Source: Anaerofustis stercorihominis (lineage in GTDB: Bacteria; Bacillota; Clostridia; Eubacteriales; Anaerofustaceae). Taken from it: DNA of 64,000 bases. The DNA lies in the NCBI RefSeq assembly GCF_024623185.1, contig NZ_JANJZK010000010.1, positions 1 to 64,000 of the forward strand. Reading direction: 5' to 3'. The notes beneath the pieces were generated by a model. The model made no database searches. It saw only the letters and a list, made by a program, of their open reading frames with translations, and was not told where the DNA came from. Shown in pieces: positions 53,574 through 62,511 of this stretch (the first letter of the stretch is position 1; every line of letters begins with the position of its first letter). The translations under genes were made by a program, and so were the position numbers.

Positions 53574-54047
53574 TTGATAATAAAAAAAGCCGATAAAAGC
53601 GATATAAAAGAACTTATAGATATAAGGATTAAATTCCTTAAATACGGATTTAAAGAAACTATTAAAAATAATGAAAGCAATATAAAGAGAGAATTATTAT
53701 CATATTTTAAAGAACACTTAAACAAAGACTTTTATGCTTATATAGCACTAGACGAAAACAAAATAATTTCATCTGCATTTATTTCCATTTCCAATATTCC
53801 CTCAGGAGTAAATTTTATAAACGGTAAAATAGGAACGATACTCAATGTATTTACAGTAGATAACTTCAGAAGGCAGGGAATTGCAAATAAACTTATAGAA
53901 AAATTAATAGAAGATGTTAGCTATATGAACCTTGATTATATCGAGCTAAACTCAACAAAAGAAGGTTATGAATTATATAAAAAACTTGGATTTAAAGAAA
54001 TCAAGACAAACTATGTCCCCATGAGATACGATTTTAGCAACAAATAA
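53574..54047 (+). CDS. GNAT family N-acetyltransferase
   Basis: This protein of 157 residues has a GNAT fold with the acetyl-CoA motif A in LNVFTVDNFRRQGIANKLIEKL and motif B in LNSTKEGYELYKKLGF. The start is TTG at 53574 (the protein begins MIIKKADKSDIKELIDIR, typical of GNAT N-termini); GAGAG lies 8 nt upstream and no ATG fits. It is first of three closely spaced plus-strand genes. The acceptor is unknown. Confidence 0.85.
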   Translation: MIIKKADKSDIKELIDIRIKFLKYGFKETIKNNESNIKRELLSYFKEHLNKDFYAYIALDENKIISSAFISISNIPSGVNFINGKIGTILNVFTVDNFRRQGIANKLIEKLIEDVSYMNLDYIELNSTKEGYELYKKLGFKEIKTNYVPMRYDFSNK

Positions 54048-54065
54048 GAAAAGGAATTAATAAAA

Positions 54066-54551
54066 ATGAATAAACAGGAAACATACGAATACCTCAATAA
54101 ATTAAATATAGATTATGAAGCAGTGGAACATGAAAAAGTATATACGATCAATGAAATTGATAATCTTAATATACCGGGAAAAGAAAAAATAGCTAAAAAT
54201 TTATTTTTAAGAGACGATAAAAAGTTAAATTATTACCTTGTCACATTGCCCGGACATAAAAAAGCCGATTTGAAGAGTTTAAGAAAAGAAATCGGGAGCA
54301 GAAGACTAAGCTTTGCAAACAATAAAGATGTTGAAAATATATTAGGAGTGTCGGCAGGAAGTGTGACTCCGATTGCGGTAATAAACGACAAAGAAAATAA
54401 AGTGATTTCAGTATTTGACAAAGAACTTAAAAATAAAATAATAGGAATTCACCCAATGGAAAATTCAGCTACGATATTTATTTCTTTTGATGATTTAATA
54501 AAGTCAATAAAAGATCATCAAAACAGAATTATTATAAGTGAAATAAGATAA
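54066..54551 (+). CDS. YbaK/ProX-type aminoacyl-tRNA deacylase
   Basis: This protein of 161 residues is a single YbaK/INS domain: IAKNLFLRDDKKLNYYLVTL with the catalytic Lys, then PGHKKADLKSLRKEI and GVSAGSVTPIAVIND. It belongs to the PrdX/ProX group that clears mischarged tRNA-Pro in trans. Members often sit near proline metabolism or ProRS genes, but none is here. It is 18 nt after the GNAT gene and 11 nt before the flavodoxin-ferredoxin gene. Confidence 0.9.
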   Translation: MNKQETYEYLNKLNIDYEAVEHEKVYTINEIDNLNIPGKEKIAKNLFLRDDKKLNYYLVTLPGHKKADLKSLRKEIGSRRLSFANNKDVENILGVSAGSVTPIAVINDKENKVISVFDKELKNKIIGIHPMENSATIFISFDDLIKSIKDHQNRIIISEIR

Positions 54552-54562
54552 GGGAAACAAAT

Positions 54563-55327
54563 ATGATAGGGATTTATTTCAGCGGAACCGGAAATACAAA
54601 ATATTGCATTGATAAATTTATAAACAATATTGATAATAATTCAGATATTATATCTATAGAAAGCAAAGATATAAAAGAAAAGTTACTAAAAAATAAAGAT
54701 ATAGTATTTGCTTATCCAATATATTACAGCAATCTACCCAAAATAGTCAGAGAATTTATCATAAATAATAAGGGATTATTTAAAAACAAGAATGTAATTA
54801 TTATTGCAACTATGGGACTATTTAGCGGAGACGGTGCGGGATGTTCTGCCAGATTGCTTAAAAGATATGGTGCGAACATTATAGGAGGACTTCATGTAAA
54901 AATGCCGGATTGTATTGCAGATGTTAAGGCATTAAAAAGAAGTGAAGAAAAAAATAAACAAATAATATTAAAAGCAGAAAATAAAATTATCAGTTCAGCT
55001 CAAAGATTGAAAAACAATAATCCAACAAAAGAAGGGCTAAATGTATTTTATCATATAGCTGGGTTATTAGGACAGAGACTTTGGTTTTATAATAAAACTA
55101 AGGAATATTCATCAAAGCTTAAAGTGGATAATAACAAATGCATAAAATGTAAAAAATGTATTTCTTTATGCCCAATGAATAATTTAGAAATTATTGATAA
55201 CAAAATAATTACAAAAAACAAATGTACCATGTGCTACAGATGTATAACTAATTGTCCTGCCAAAGCCATAACGCTTCTGGGTAAAAAAGTTATCGAACAA
55301 AATAAAATAGATAATTACATAGATTAA
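54563..55327 (+). CDS. EFR1 family flavodoxin-ferredoxin protein
   Basis: This protein of 254 residues starts with a flavodoxin-like domain (GIYFSGTGNTKYCIDKF, VFAYPIYYSNLP, IATMGLFSGDGAG) and ends with two [4Fe-4S] ferredoxin sites (CIKCKKCISLCPMNN and CTMCYRCITNCPAKA). EFR1-type proteins are presumed electron carriers of anaerobes. It is the last of a three-gene set with GNAT and the deacylase, and stops at the hairpin at 55326. Confidence 0.9.
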   Translation: MIGIYFSGTGNTKYCIDKFINNIDNNSDIISIESKDIKEKLLKNKDIVFAYPIYYSNLPKIVREFIINNKGLFKNKNVIIIATMGLFSGDGAGCSARLLKRYGANIIGGLHVKMPDCIADVKALKRSEEKNKQIILKAENKIISSAQRLKNNNPTKEGLNVFYHIAGLLGQRLWFYNKTKEYSSKLKVDNNKCIKCKKCISLCPMNNLEIIDNKIITKNKCTMCYRCITNCPAKAITLLGKKVIEQNKIDNYID

Positions 55328-55352
55328 AAGAAGGTTTTCTCCTTCTTTTTTA
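55326..55352. terminator. Intrinsic terminator
   Basis: AAAAGAAGG/CCTTCTTTT with a 6-nt loop and T run follows the EFR1-type gene. It may also serve the converging HTH gene. Confidence 0.8.
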
Positions 55353-55373
55353 TGTACAATTTTATTATAATTT

Positions 55374-55754
55374 TTATTTGTTTTTTATTTGAATAATAAC
55401 ATAACCTATAATATATCCGATTATTCCGAAACCTATCCCCCATGCTCCCATATTATTTACTCCAAAATCTCGGAATAAAAATCCCAAGACTAACCCTACT
55501 CCTACACCTGCACCCGCAATCTTAAAACAAAAACCTTCTTCTGTAGTTTCGATATCTTCTTCATCCCTGATAAGAGAATCGATAGTGACATCAAATATCG
55601 AGGCAATCATCTTTAAATTATCCAAATCGGGCATACCGTTTGCATTCTCCCATTTTGCAATGGCTGAACGCGATACATTTAAAAGTTCTGCTAAATTCTC
55701 CTGTGACATTTCATTACTTATTCTTAATTTCTTTAACTTTTCTGCAAATTTAAT
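55374..55754 (-). CDS. HTH protein with two membrane helices, probable ATT start
   Basis: This protein of 126 residues begins with an XRE HTH (KFAEKLKKLRISNEMSQENL, ELLNVSRSAIAKWEN) and ends with two membrane helices (GAGVGVGLVLGFLF and MGAWGIGFGIIGYIIGYVII). The first in-frame ATG falls inside the HTH and would delete helix 1. The reading frame continues upstream to ATT at 55754, with AAGGAGG exactly 6 nt before it and no ATG, GTG or TTG in frame between. I therefore infer an ATT start. It is probably a membrane-tethered regulator. Confidence 0.65.
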   Translation of the reverse strand: MKFAEKLKKLRISNEMSQENLAELLNVSRSAIAKWENANGMPDLDNLKMIASIFDVTIDSLIRDEEDIETTEEGFCFKIAGAGVGVGLVLGFLFRDFGVNNMGAWGIGFGIIGYIIGYVIIQIKNK

Positions 55755-55834
55755 AACAAACCTCCTTAAAACATTATAACAAATTATTTTAAATACTGAT
55801 GTTACTGCTCGTATCTATATAGTTACTTACAATA

Positions 55835-55871
55835 AAAAATATTACTTGAAGTTTAATCAAGTAATATTTTC
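55835..55871 (-). terminator. Intrinsic terminator
   Basis: AAAATATTACTTGA pairs with its perfect complement around a 7-nt loop, with a T run on the minus strand. It overlaps the end of the hypothetical membrane protein at 55871. Confidence 0.75.
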
Positions 55872-56221
55872 TAATTTGTATCTATATCTTTATTTTTATT
55901 TTCGTCTTCAATATAAAGAATTTTACCGTCCTCTATCCCCGCAATATCTCTTCCTTCAATTATATGTTCCAATTTTATTTCTTCTTTAATATTTATATCC
56001 AGTATCGGCAAATCAAATATGCTATCTACTTTATATTTTCTTCTTACAATATAGAAAAACAATTGACCTATAAAGAAACAGGCAAGTGCATAAAAAATTA
56101 TCAAAAATAATAAAAATAGATGAGTCCCATTAAAAATCACCCTTTTAAGAGCATAGAATAAAGATATGAATACTAAAGCTGATTCAAATGAAAAACATAT
56201 CCCGAGTATTAAGCTTATCAT
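55871..56221 (-). CDS. Hypothetical membrane protein
   Basis: This protein of 116 residues has two N-terminal membrane helices (SLILGICFSFESALVFISLF and LFLLFLIIFYALACFFIGQL), then an acidic cytoplasmic tail (DINIKEEIKLEHIIEGRD, ending ENKNKDIDTN). No known family is recognised. It is transcribed alone upstream of the HTH/membrane protein gene, with a terminator between them. Confidence 0.65.
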   Translation of the reverse strand: MISLILGICFSFESALVFISLFYALKRVIFNGTHLFLLFLIIFYALACFFIGQLFFYIVRRKYKVDSIFDLPILDINIKEEIKLEHIIEGRDIAGIEDGKILYIEDENKNKDIDTN

Positions 56222-56411
56222 TATACCCTCCTTATTATGTAAAATACATTATATCACATAATTCGACAATATCAAATTTTTTCAAAAAGTTAAACATCAC
56301 CACCTTAATATATTTTTTCATAAATTTTTAAAAAATACTTTACAAAAAGGTAATTACCTGTTATTATAAAACCATAAAAGATAATGATGTTTATTCATCG
56401 GAGGTTAAATA

Positions 56412-57104
56412 ATGAAAAAAGAAGTAGATTTAAAGAAAATTAGCAGAATGATTGATGTCAGTACGGTAAGAACTGATATCGTAATGGATGAAGTTGAAGA
56501 AATGATCGATACAGTCATTAAGTACAATTGTATTTGTGCATCACCAATGCCTTGGGTAACCAAGTATACTATCGACAGATTAAAAGATTATCCGGATATA
56601 GTAACGACAGGTGTCGTAAGTTTTCCAAGCGGTGCTGCAACAACAGCAAATAAGATAATAGAAGCTAAAGAAAATATTGCTATGGGCTGTGAAGAACTTG
56701 ACATGGTAAGTAATGTCAGTGCACTTAAATCAGGTAAATACGATTATTTCGTTGATGATATCAAAGCAGTAGTAGAAGCAGCAGACGGAGTACCTGTAAA
56801 ATCAATTATTGAAATTTGCTATCTTACAGATGATGAAATCAAAAAGGCAAGTGAATTATGCGTAAAAGCCGGTGTTACATACGTTAAAACAGGTACGGGA
56901 TGGGGACCAAAACCAACAACAGTGGAAACTATCAAACTTATAAAAGAAACTATCGGTGACGATGCGTTAATTAAGGCTGCAGGCGGAGTAAGAGATTTAG
57001 ATACTCTTATTGCTATGGCAGAAATCGGATGTAACAGATTTGGTCTTGGAGTAAGATCAGCGGGAACAATTTTAGAAGAAGCAAAAAAAAGAGTTAACGG
57101 TTAA
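56412..57104 (+). CDS. deoC: Deoxyribose-phosphate aldolase family protein
   Basis: This protein of 230 residues is a class I TIM-barrel aldolase. D102-type Asp is in CEELDMVSNV, the Schiff-base Lys in TYVKTGTGW and the relay Lys in LIKAAGGVRD. Usual DeoC proteins read KTSTGF; here it is KTGTGW, so substrate preference may differ. It normally splits deoxyribose-5-phosphate to acetaldehyde and glyceraldehyde-3-phosphate. GGAGG precedes ATG. No nucleoside genes are adjacent; it converges on fba. Confidence 0.87.
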   Translation: MKKEVDLKKISRMIDVSTVRTDIVMDEVEEMIDTVIKYNCICASPMPWVTKYTIDRLKDYPDIVTTGVVSFPSGAATTANKIIEAKENIAMGCEELDMVSNVSALKSGKYDYFVDDIKAVVEAADGVPVKSIIEICYLTDDEIKKASELCVKAGVTYVKTGTGWGPKPTTVETIKLIKETIGDDALIKAAGGVRDLDTLIAMAEIGCNRFGLGVRSAGTILEEAKKRVNG

Positions 57105-57128
57105 ATTATTTAATTAAATGATACAACT

Positions 57129-57158
57129 AAAAAAGACCACATATAAGTGGTCTTTTAT
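57129..57158. terminator. Bidirectional intrinsic terminator
   Basis: AAAAGACCAC/GTGGTCTTTT with a 6-nt loop lies between the converging deoC and fba genes. Confidence 0.85.
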
Positions 57159-57174
57159 TTTTTATTATATAAAA

Positions 57175-58110
57175 CTATTTAAGTCCGCCTTTACCTGCAC
57201 ATCCGAATACTTGCATTTTATGAGCAACCATATCCTTAACAGCAGTTCTTGCAGGTTTTAAATATCCTCTTGGGTCAAATACTTCAGGTTCTTCTACGAA
57301 TACTTTTCTGATAGCAGCTGTCATTGCTAAACGTATATCTGTATCTACGTTGATTTTAGCAACACCTAATTTAGCAGCCTTTGCTAACATTTCTTCAGGG
57401 ACACCTTGAGCTCCAGGTATTTTTGCACCATATTTATTGTTAAGTTCAACAAATTCCTGAGGTACAGATGAAGCACCGTGAAGTACTATTGGGAAGTTTG
57501 GAATAAGTTCGCAAACTTTTTCAAGTCTTGCATAGTCAAGACTAGGTTCACCTGAGAATTTATAAGCACCATGAGAAGTACCGATAGCTATAGCAAGTGA
57601 GTCAACACCTGTTTTTTCTACGAATTCGGCAGCTTCTTCGGGATCTGTGTAAGTAGCATCTTTAGCAGCAACTTTAACCGCATCTTCAACACCCGCTAAT
57701 TTACCGAGTTCGGCTTCTACTGTAACACCGTGGTCGTGAGCATATTCCACTACTTGTTTTGTGATTTCGATATTTTTTTCAAGGTCATATTTACTAGCAT
57801 CGATCATAACTGATGTAAATCCGTCATCAATACAAGATTTACAAAGTTCAAAACTGTCACCATGGTCAAGATGAAGTACAACATCTACTCCCGTATCTTT
57901 GATAGCAGCATCTACTAAAGATGTTAAATAAACTGATTTAGCGTATTTTCTTGCTCCTGCTGATACTTGTAAGATTACAGGCGCATTTTCTTGTTCAGCT
58001 GCTTCAACGATACCTTGGATAATTTCCATATTGTTGACATTGAAAGCACCTACTGCATATTTTCCTTCTTTTGCTTTTTGTAAAATTTCTTTACTTGAGA
58101 TTAAAGCCAT
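57175..58110 (-). CDS. fba: Class II fructose-bisphosphate aldolase
   Basis: This protein of 311 residues is a zinc-dependent aldolase of glycolysis. Metal and active-site residues are visible in LHLDHGDSFELC, EAELGKLAGVEDA, IGTSHGAYKF and VLHGASSVPQEF. Its ATG overlaps the stop of the alarmone synthetase gene (TAATG), so translation is coupled. It ends at the terminator facing deoC. Confidence 0.95.
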   Translation of the reverse strand: MALISSKEILQKAKEGKYAVGAFNVNNMEIIQGIVEAAEQENAPVILQVSAGARKYAKSVYLTSLVDAAIKDTGVDVVLHLDHGDSFELCKSCIDDGFTSVMIDASKYDLEKNIEITKQVVEYAHDHGVTVEAELGKLAGVEDAVKVAAKDATYTDPEEAAEFVEKTGVDSLAIAIGTSHGAYKFSGEPSLDYARLEKVCELIPNFPIVLHGASSVPQEFVELNNKYGAKIPGAQGVPEEMLAKAAKLGVAKINVDTDIRLAMTAAIRKVFVEEPEVFDPRGYLKPARTAVKDMVAHKMQVFGCAGKGGLK

Positions 58111-58928
58111 TATTGTTCTCCTTTGTTTTCTTTTTTTACTAAATTTTTAACTTTTGCTTCCAGTTCTTTTTCCAAAAGCATAAGCTGTAGGGTGTCATCT
58201 TTTTCCGATAACTTTGTAAATATTTTAACATATTTATTCCCTAATTCCAAATATCCCATCTTATTTAGAAGAGATATATATTGACTTGTCATAAGTGTGG
58301 CATTTTTCTTTGCCCTGAATAATTTTTGTGCATGCATTACTTCATCTCGTATTGCACTCATTTCCTGATCTAAATCTTTGACCTTTAAAGCGGCTGCTTT
58401 AAGCCTTTCGGAAATTTCCTTTGGTATATCCCCCTCATATTTATAATTTAGGGAATGTTCTATAGTAGCCCAAAAATTGATTGCCAGTGTCCTGATTTGA
58501 ATTTCACATAAGATATCCTTGACACCAAATGCAGTATGGACTTGATATTCTATTACAAGATGAACCGAACGGTATCCGCTTTCCTTCGGATTGGAAAGGT
58601 AGTCCTTTTTGATGATGATATTCATATCATTCCTGCCTGCAATATGGCTGGCAACTTTATTTATATCTTCTTCAAACTGACATACTATCCTAATTCCGGC
58701 AAGGTCTGTTATCTTGGTTTCGATATCTTCAATATTATAATCATTTTTATCTAATTTTTCCAGTATACTGCTTACTTTTTTTACTCTTCCGTGTACTTCT
58801 TCTATCTCCGAGTACTGTCCGGTTTTTAATTTTTGGTCTCGTATTGTCTTAAACTTTAAAGTAAGCTCATCTACTGCCTGCTTGTATGGGTATAAAAAAT
58901 CTTCCCAATTTACGCTGTTATCAAGCAC
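58110..58928 (-). CDS. Small alarmone synthetase (RelQ/YjbM-type GTP pyrophosphokinase)
   Basis: This protein of 272 residues has only the RelA/SpoT synthetase domain: ITDLAGIRIVCQFEEDI, SGYRSVHLVIEY and CEIQIRTLAINFWATIEHSL, with C-terminal helices (LKAAALKVKDLDQEMSAIRD). It lacks the hydrolase, TGS and ACT domains. It makes (p)ppGpp from ATP and GDP/GTP. The start is GTG at 58928 with AGGAG 9 nt upstream. It overlaps fba by one base and follows the YhcC-type gene after 15 nt. Confidence 0.92.
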   Translation of the reverse strand: MLDNSVNWEDFLYPYKQAVDELTLKFKTIRDQKLKTGQYSEIEEVHGRVKKVSSILEKLDKNDYNIEDIETKITDLAGIRIVCQFEEDINKVASHIAGRNDMNIIIKKDYLSNPKESGYRSVHLVIEYQVHTAFGVKDILCEIQIRTLAINFWATIEHSLNYKYEGDIPKEISERLKAAALKVKDLDQEMSAIRDEVMHAQKLFRAKKNATLMTSQYISLLNKMGYLELGNKYVKIFTKLSEKDDTLQLMLLEKELEAKVKNLVKKENKGEQ

Positions 58929-58943
58929 CTTATCATGCTCCTT

Positions 58944-59891
58944 TTATTTAAACTTATCAAGAAGTCCTTTTTGGTACTCATTATACTTCTTACCCTGATA
59001 AGTATTTTGTTTTTTCATTTCATCGATTATCATATCCTGAATTACCCAGTGGGATCTATCCCAATTTAGAAATAAAACATCTTCTTCCTTCGGAACTCTC
59101 GAAACCAGTCTTTCGACTGCAACTTCTTCACTTAAATTCTCCAAGAATAAAACTACTCTCCTTACAAAATCATCAAGTTTTAACATTTCGATTTTTCCTT
59201 CTTCATACATTTTACCCAAAATTGTATTTTTTTCAATATATAAAGAGTGAATTTTTACGCTGTTCGTATTTAAAATACTAAGTATTTTTGCCGCTTCCAC
59301 CAAATCCTCATCACGGTCATATGGAATGGAAGCAATTATATGCGTACAAATTTCAAAATCATAACTTTTTATAAGAAGAGCAGCTTTTAAATAATCTGCC
59401 AGAGTATGACCTCTATTTAATTTTTTCAGTGTTTCATTATTTACTGACTGTAATCCGAGTTCGATGATTATATCAAGATGATACTTATTTTCTACTTCTT
59501 TTAAAAAGTCAAGATAATCGCTGTCGATGCAGTCAGGTCTGGTAGAAACCGAAATGGCTACAGCATTATCAACTGCATTTACAGCTTCTATTATGTTATT
59601 TTTAAAAGTAGAAAGCTTTATATATGTATTAGTAAAATTTTGAAAATATAATATAAACTTTTCAGCCTTATATTTATTAACAAAAATATCTAAATTATCG
59701 TTTATTTGTTTGGTTATTGATTCTTTGCAGTCGCCGTTTTCATAGCCTGCACCTTTTTCACCACAAAATATACATCCGCCTTTAGATATACTCCCGTCTC
59801 TTACGGGACAGGTGGTATCTATACTAATTGGTATTTTATAAACCTTGGAAGAATACTTCTCCTTTAATTTAGTAGAAAATTTAGTATACAA
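58944..59891 (-). CDS. TIGR01212 family radical SAM protein (YhcC-like)
   Basis: This protein of 315 residues has the family N-terminus (YKIPISIDTTCPVRDG, then GGCIFCGEKGAGY), with the radical SAM cluster cysteines in C-x12-C-x2-C spacing. The ELGLQSVNNETLKKLNRGH segment is typical of Elp3/YhcC-like proteins. The function is unsettled, possibly RNA-related. The upstream ATPase gene ends 2 nt away, so the two are cotranscribed. Confidence 0.9.
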   Translation of the reverse strand: MYTKFSTKLKEKYSSKVYKIPISIDTTCPVRDGSISKGGCIFCGEKGAGYENGDCKESITKQINDNLDIFVNKYKAEKFILYFQNFTNTYIKLSTFKNNIIEAVNAVDNAVAISVSTRPDCIDSDYLDFLKEVENKYHLDIIIELGLQSVNNETLKKLNRGHTLADYLKAALLIKSYDFEICTHIIASIPYDRDEDLVEAAKILSILNTNSVKIHSLYIEKNTILGKMYEEGKIEMLKLDDFVRRVVLFLENLSEEVAVERLVSRVPKEEDVLFLNWDRSHWVIQDMIIDEMKKQNTYQGKKYNEYQKGLLDKFK

Positions 59892-59893
59892 TG

Positions 59894-60316
59894 TTACGCT
59901 TCTTGATATTCGTATTTTTTAAGAAGATTAAGTTCATCTTCATCTCTTGCGCCAAGAGTTAGTGTAATATCACATTCATATTCTTTAGTAAATGCTTCAA
60001 GCTGATCCAGAAAAGCTATTGCAGTTTCCAAATGTTTTGCATTTATAATAGATAGTATGTCGTCTATGTATATTTTTGTTATATCGTAGTTTCCTGCGAT
60101 AAGTCCGCATAAAAATCCGAAGAACATTTCAGAAGAAGCAATGTGAAATTCAGAAGTATTGATAAATCTGATTTGAGTCATAACTTCTCTTGAGTGGTTT
60201 AAAGTTGAATCAATATAGACTTGAAGCCCTTTCGTTTCTTTGTTTTCATTGTTAGCTAAGTCTATAAGTTTTTTTGTTTTTCCTGTGCCTTCTGCACCAC
60301 CGATAATTTTAACCAT
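59894..60316 (-). CDS. Small P-loop ATP-binding protein
   Basis: This protein of 140 residues starts at ATG 60316 with GAGGTGATT upstream. It has an N-terminal Walker A, IIGGAEGTGKTKKLIDLA, and a candidate Walker B in KIYIDDILSI. The rest looks like a trimmed RecA-type ATPase core, with no further domain. I do not recognise the family. It is the first gene of the operon continuing to yhcC, the alarmone synthetase and fba. Confidence 0.68.
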   Translation of the reverse strand: MVKIIGGAEGTGKTKKLIDLANNENKETKGLQVYIDSTLNHSREVMTQIRFINTSEFHIASSEMFFGFLCGLIAGNYDITKIYIDDILSIINAKHLETAIAFLDQLEAFTKEYECDITLTLGARDEDELNLLKKYEYQEA

Positions 60317-60583
60317 TTTAATCACCTCGTACGCTTTTTTTATTTACAATTATTCTACCACAATTTATATAAAATGTGAAGTGCATTTAGGATACAAATT
60401 TTCTTTTCCATAATATCAAAAACTTTCCTTATCTTTCATTATGCTTCATATAAACGCTTTCAGAAATTTTGACTGTTTTTTCCTATTTTCTTTTTTTATT
60501 TATTTTTTTCTTTTATTAAAAAATAATCATCTAAATTTAGGTATATAAACACATTAAAATAAAGTAACTATCATTATATAAAT

Positions 60584-60611
60584 AAAAAAGAGTGCAGTAA
60601 ATCTGCACTCC
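60584..60611 (-). terminator. Intrinsic terminator of the ABC operon
   Basis: GAGTGCAG/CTGCACTC with a 5-nt loop and a T run on the minus strand lies just after the ATPase stop. Confidence 0.85.
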
Positions 60612-60616
60612 AAAGT

Positions 60617-61411
60617 TTAAGATAATAACATCCTGTCGTTGGCGAATTCTCCGCCCGAACACATTTCAAATTTTTCAAGTAAATCTTTTACTTCAAGATT
60701 TTTCTTTTCATCTCCGCTGACATCGTATATTATATGACCTTCATACATCATTATAAGTCTGTTTCCGTATTTGATGGCGTCTCTCATGTTGTGAGTTACC
60801 ATAAGCGCTGTAAGATTATCTTTTTCAATTATCTTATCTGTTATCTTAAGTACTTTAGCCGCGGTCTTAGGGTCAAGAGCAGCAGTGTGTTCATCCAAAA
60901 GAAGTAACTCCGGTTTCTTTAAAGTAGCCATAAGAAGTGTCAAAGCCTGTCTTTGTCCTCCAGACAAAAGCCCTACTTTATCGCTTAATCTGTCCTCCAG
61001 ACCGAGGTCGAGAGTTTTAAGAAGCTCTTTATACTCTTCTCTCTCTTCATTTTTGATTCCCCAGGCAAAACCTCTCTTATCCCCTCTTCTGTTCGCCATG
61101 GCGAGATTTTCTTCTATCATCATATCGGAAGCAGTCCCTCTCATAGGATCCTGAAATACTCTTCCTATCCATCTTGCTCTTTTATGTTCATCGAGGTTTG
61201 TAATTAAATGATCCGCAAGAGTTATTTTACCGCTGTCAACGGGATATACGCCCGCTACCATATTAAGCATTGTAGATTTCCCTGCACCGTTACCGCCGAT
61301 AACAGTTACAAAATCCTGAGGGTTCAAGTGTAGATTTATATCTATCAATGCTTTCTTTTCATTTATGGTACCTTCGTTGAATGTCTTATTTATATTCTGT
61401 AATTTAAGCAT
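60617..61411 (-). CDS. ABC transporter ATP-binding protein
   Basis: This protein of 264 residues has Walker A GGNGAGKSTMLNM, signature LSGGQRQALTL, Walker B LLLLDEHTAALD and switch His in MVTHNMRDA. It pairs with the permease 3 nt upstream. The pair belongs to the group often annotated as tryptophan/tyrosine-type or uncharacterised DUF534-linked importers. The substrate is not clear from sequence. Confidence 0.94.
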   Translation of the reverse strand: MLKLQNINKTFNEGTINEKKALIDINLHLNPQDFVTVIGGNGAGKSTMLNMVAGVYPVDSGKITLADHLITNLDEHKRARWIGRVFQDPMRGTASDMMIEENLAMANRRGDKRGFAWGIKNEEREEYKELLKTLDLGLEDRLSDKVGLLSGGQRQALTLLMATLKKPELLLLDEHTAALDPKTAAKVLKITDKIIEKDNLTALMVTHNMRDAIKYGNRLIMMYEGHIIYDVSGDEKKNLEVKDLLEKFEMCSGGEFANDRMLLS

Positions 61412-61414
61412 TTT

Positions 61415-62368
61415 CTACACCTCCCCGCCGTTTATTTCTTTATTTATTTTTATTTTCTTTCTCATATTTAGTTTTGATTTAATAATAGGAAGAGAAAGAG
61501 CGAGTGCAACAATAATAGCCGTTAACAGTTTTAAATCGTTAGGGTTCATACCGAGTCTTAGTACTACGGCAATGATGACTCTGTATATAATACTTCCCAA
61601 TACTACACTGAATAGCTTTGTCTTAAAAGAATGTGCGTGGGTCAAAATAACTTCTCCGATGATAATAGAAGCAAGACCTATTACTATAGTACCTGTCCCC
61701 ATACCGACGTCTCCGTATCGCTGAGACTGTGCTACCATTGCTCCGGAAAGAGAAACGAGCCCGTTTGAAATCACAAGTCCTATAATTTTCATGGTATCGG
61801 TATTGACGCCGAGAGCCCTGACCATATCCTCGTTATTACCAGTAGCTCTGATTGCAGAACCTATTTCCGTTCCAAAGAACCAATAAAGAACTACCATACA
61901 TATAACCGCGATTATAATACCAAAAACTAATGTGGCACTTCGGTTTGAAAGTCCTGTTAGATTAGTTATCATATCGATAACAGTCTGTACATTTCCTCCC
62001 CCGATTTGAGGCATAGCCAAATTTGATTTTCCTGCTAAAACTTTTAAGTTTATGGAATAAAGCGAAAGCATTGTAAGGATACCTGCCAAGATTGCGGGTA
62101 TCTTAAGTTTTGTATGTAAGAAACCCGTGACATAACCTGCTATCATACCTGCCAAAGTTGCAGCAATCAAACTCAGAATAGGGTTTACTCCCGATACGAC
62201 CAATGTAGCGGTTATACATCCTCCCAGTGCAAATGTTCCGTCAACGGTCAAATCCGCTATATCTAATATTTTAAATGTTATGTATACTCCAAGACACATT
62301 ATTCCCCATAAAATACCTAAACTGATGGCATCGGGAAGGTTCCTCAGTATACCCATGAAAAGTTCCAT
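61415..62368 (-). CDS. ABC transporter permease
   Basis: This protein of 317 residues has about eight to nine membrane helices, of the branched-chain amino-acid/ribose permease type (SLGILWGIMCLGVYITFKIL, then LTVDGTFALGGCITATLV; GNNEDMVRALGVNTDTMK is the ATPase-coupling loop). It is cotranscribed with the ATPase. A substrate-binding protein gene fragment on the same strand at 63762-64000 is the likely third component. Confidence 0.92.
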   Translation of the reverse strand: MELFMGILRNLPDAISLGILWGIMCLGVYITFKILDIADLTVDGTFALGGCITATLVVSGVNPILSLIAATLAGMIAGYVTGFLHTKLKIPAILAGILTMLSLYSINLKVLAGKSNLAMPQIGGGNVQTVIDMITNLTGLSNRSATLVFGIIIAVICMVVLYWFFGTEIGSAIRATGNNEDMVRALGVNTDTMKIIGLVISNGLVSLSGAMVAQSQRYGDVGMGTGTIVIGLASIIIGEVILTHAHSFKTKLFSVVLGSIIYRVIIAVVLRLGMNPNDLKLLTAIIVALALSLPIIKSKLNMRKKIKINKEINGGEV

Positions 62369-62511
62369 TCTCTACCCCCTGATTATATTATTACTTATAA
62401 ATATATTTATTTTTTATAGAAAGAAACAATAATTTATTATTTTCACTATTAGTTCTATTCTACTATTAAATATAAAACTTTTCAATAAAAAAATACTTTT
62501 TTATAAGGTTA

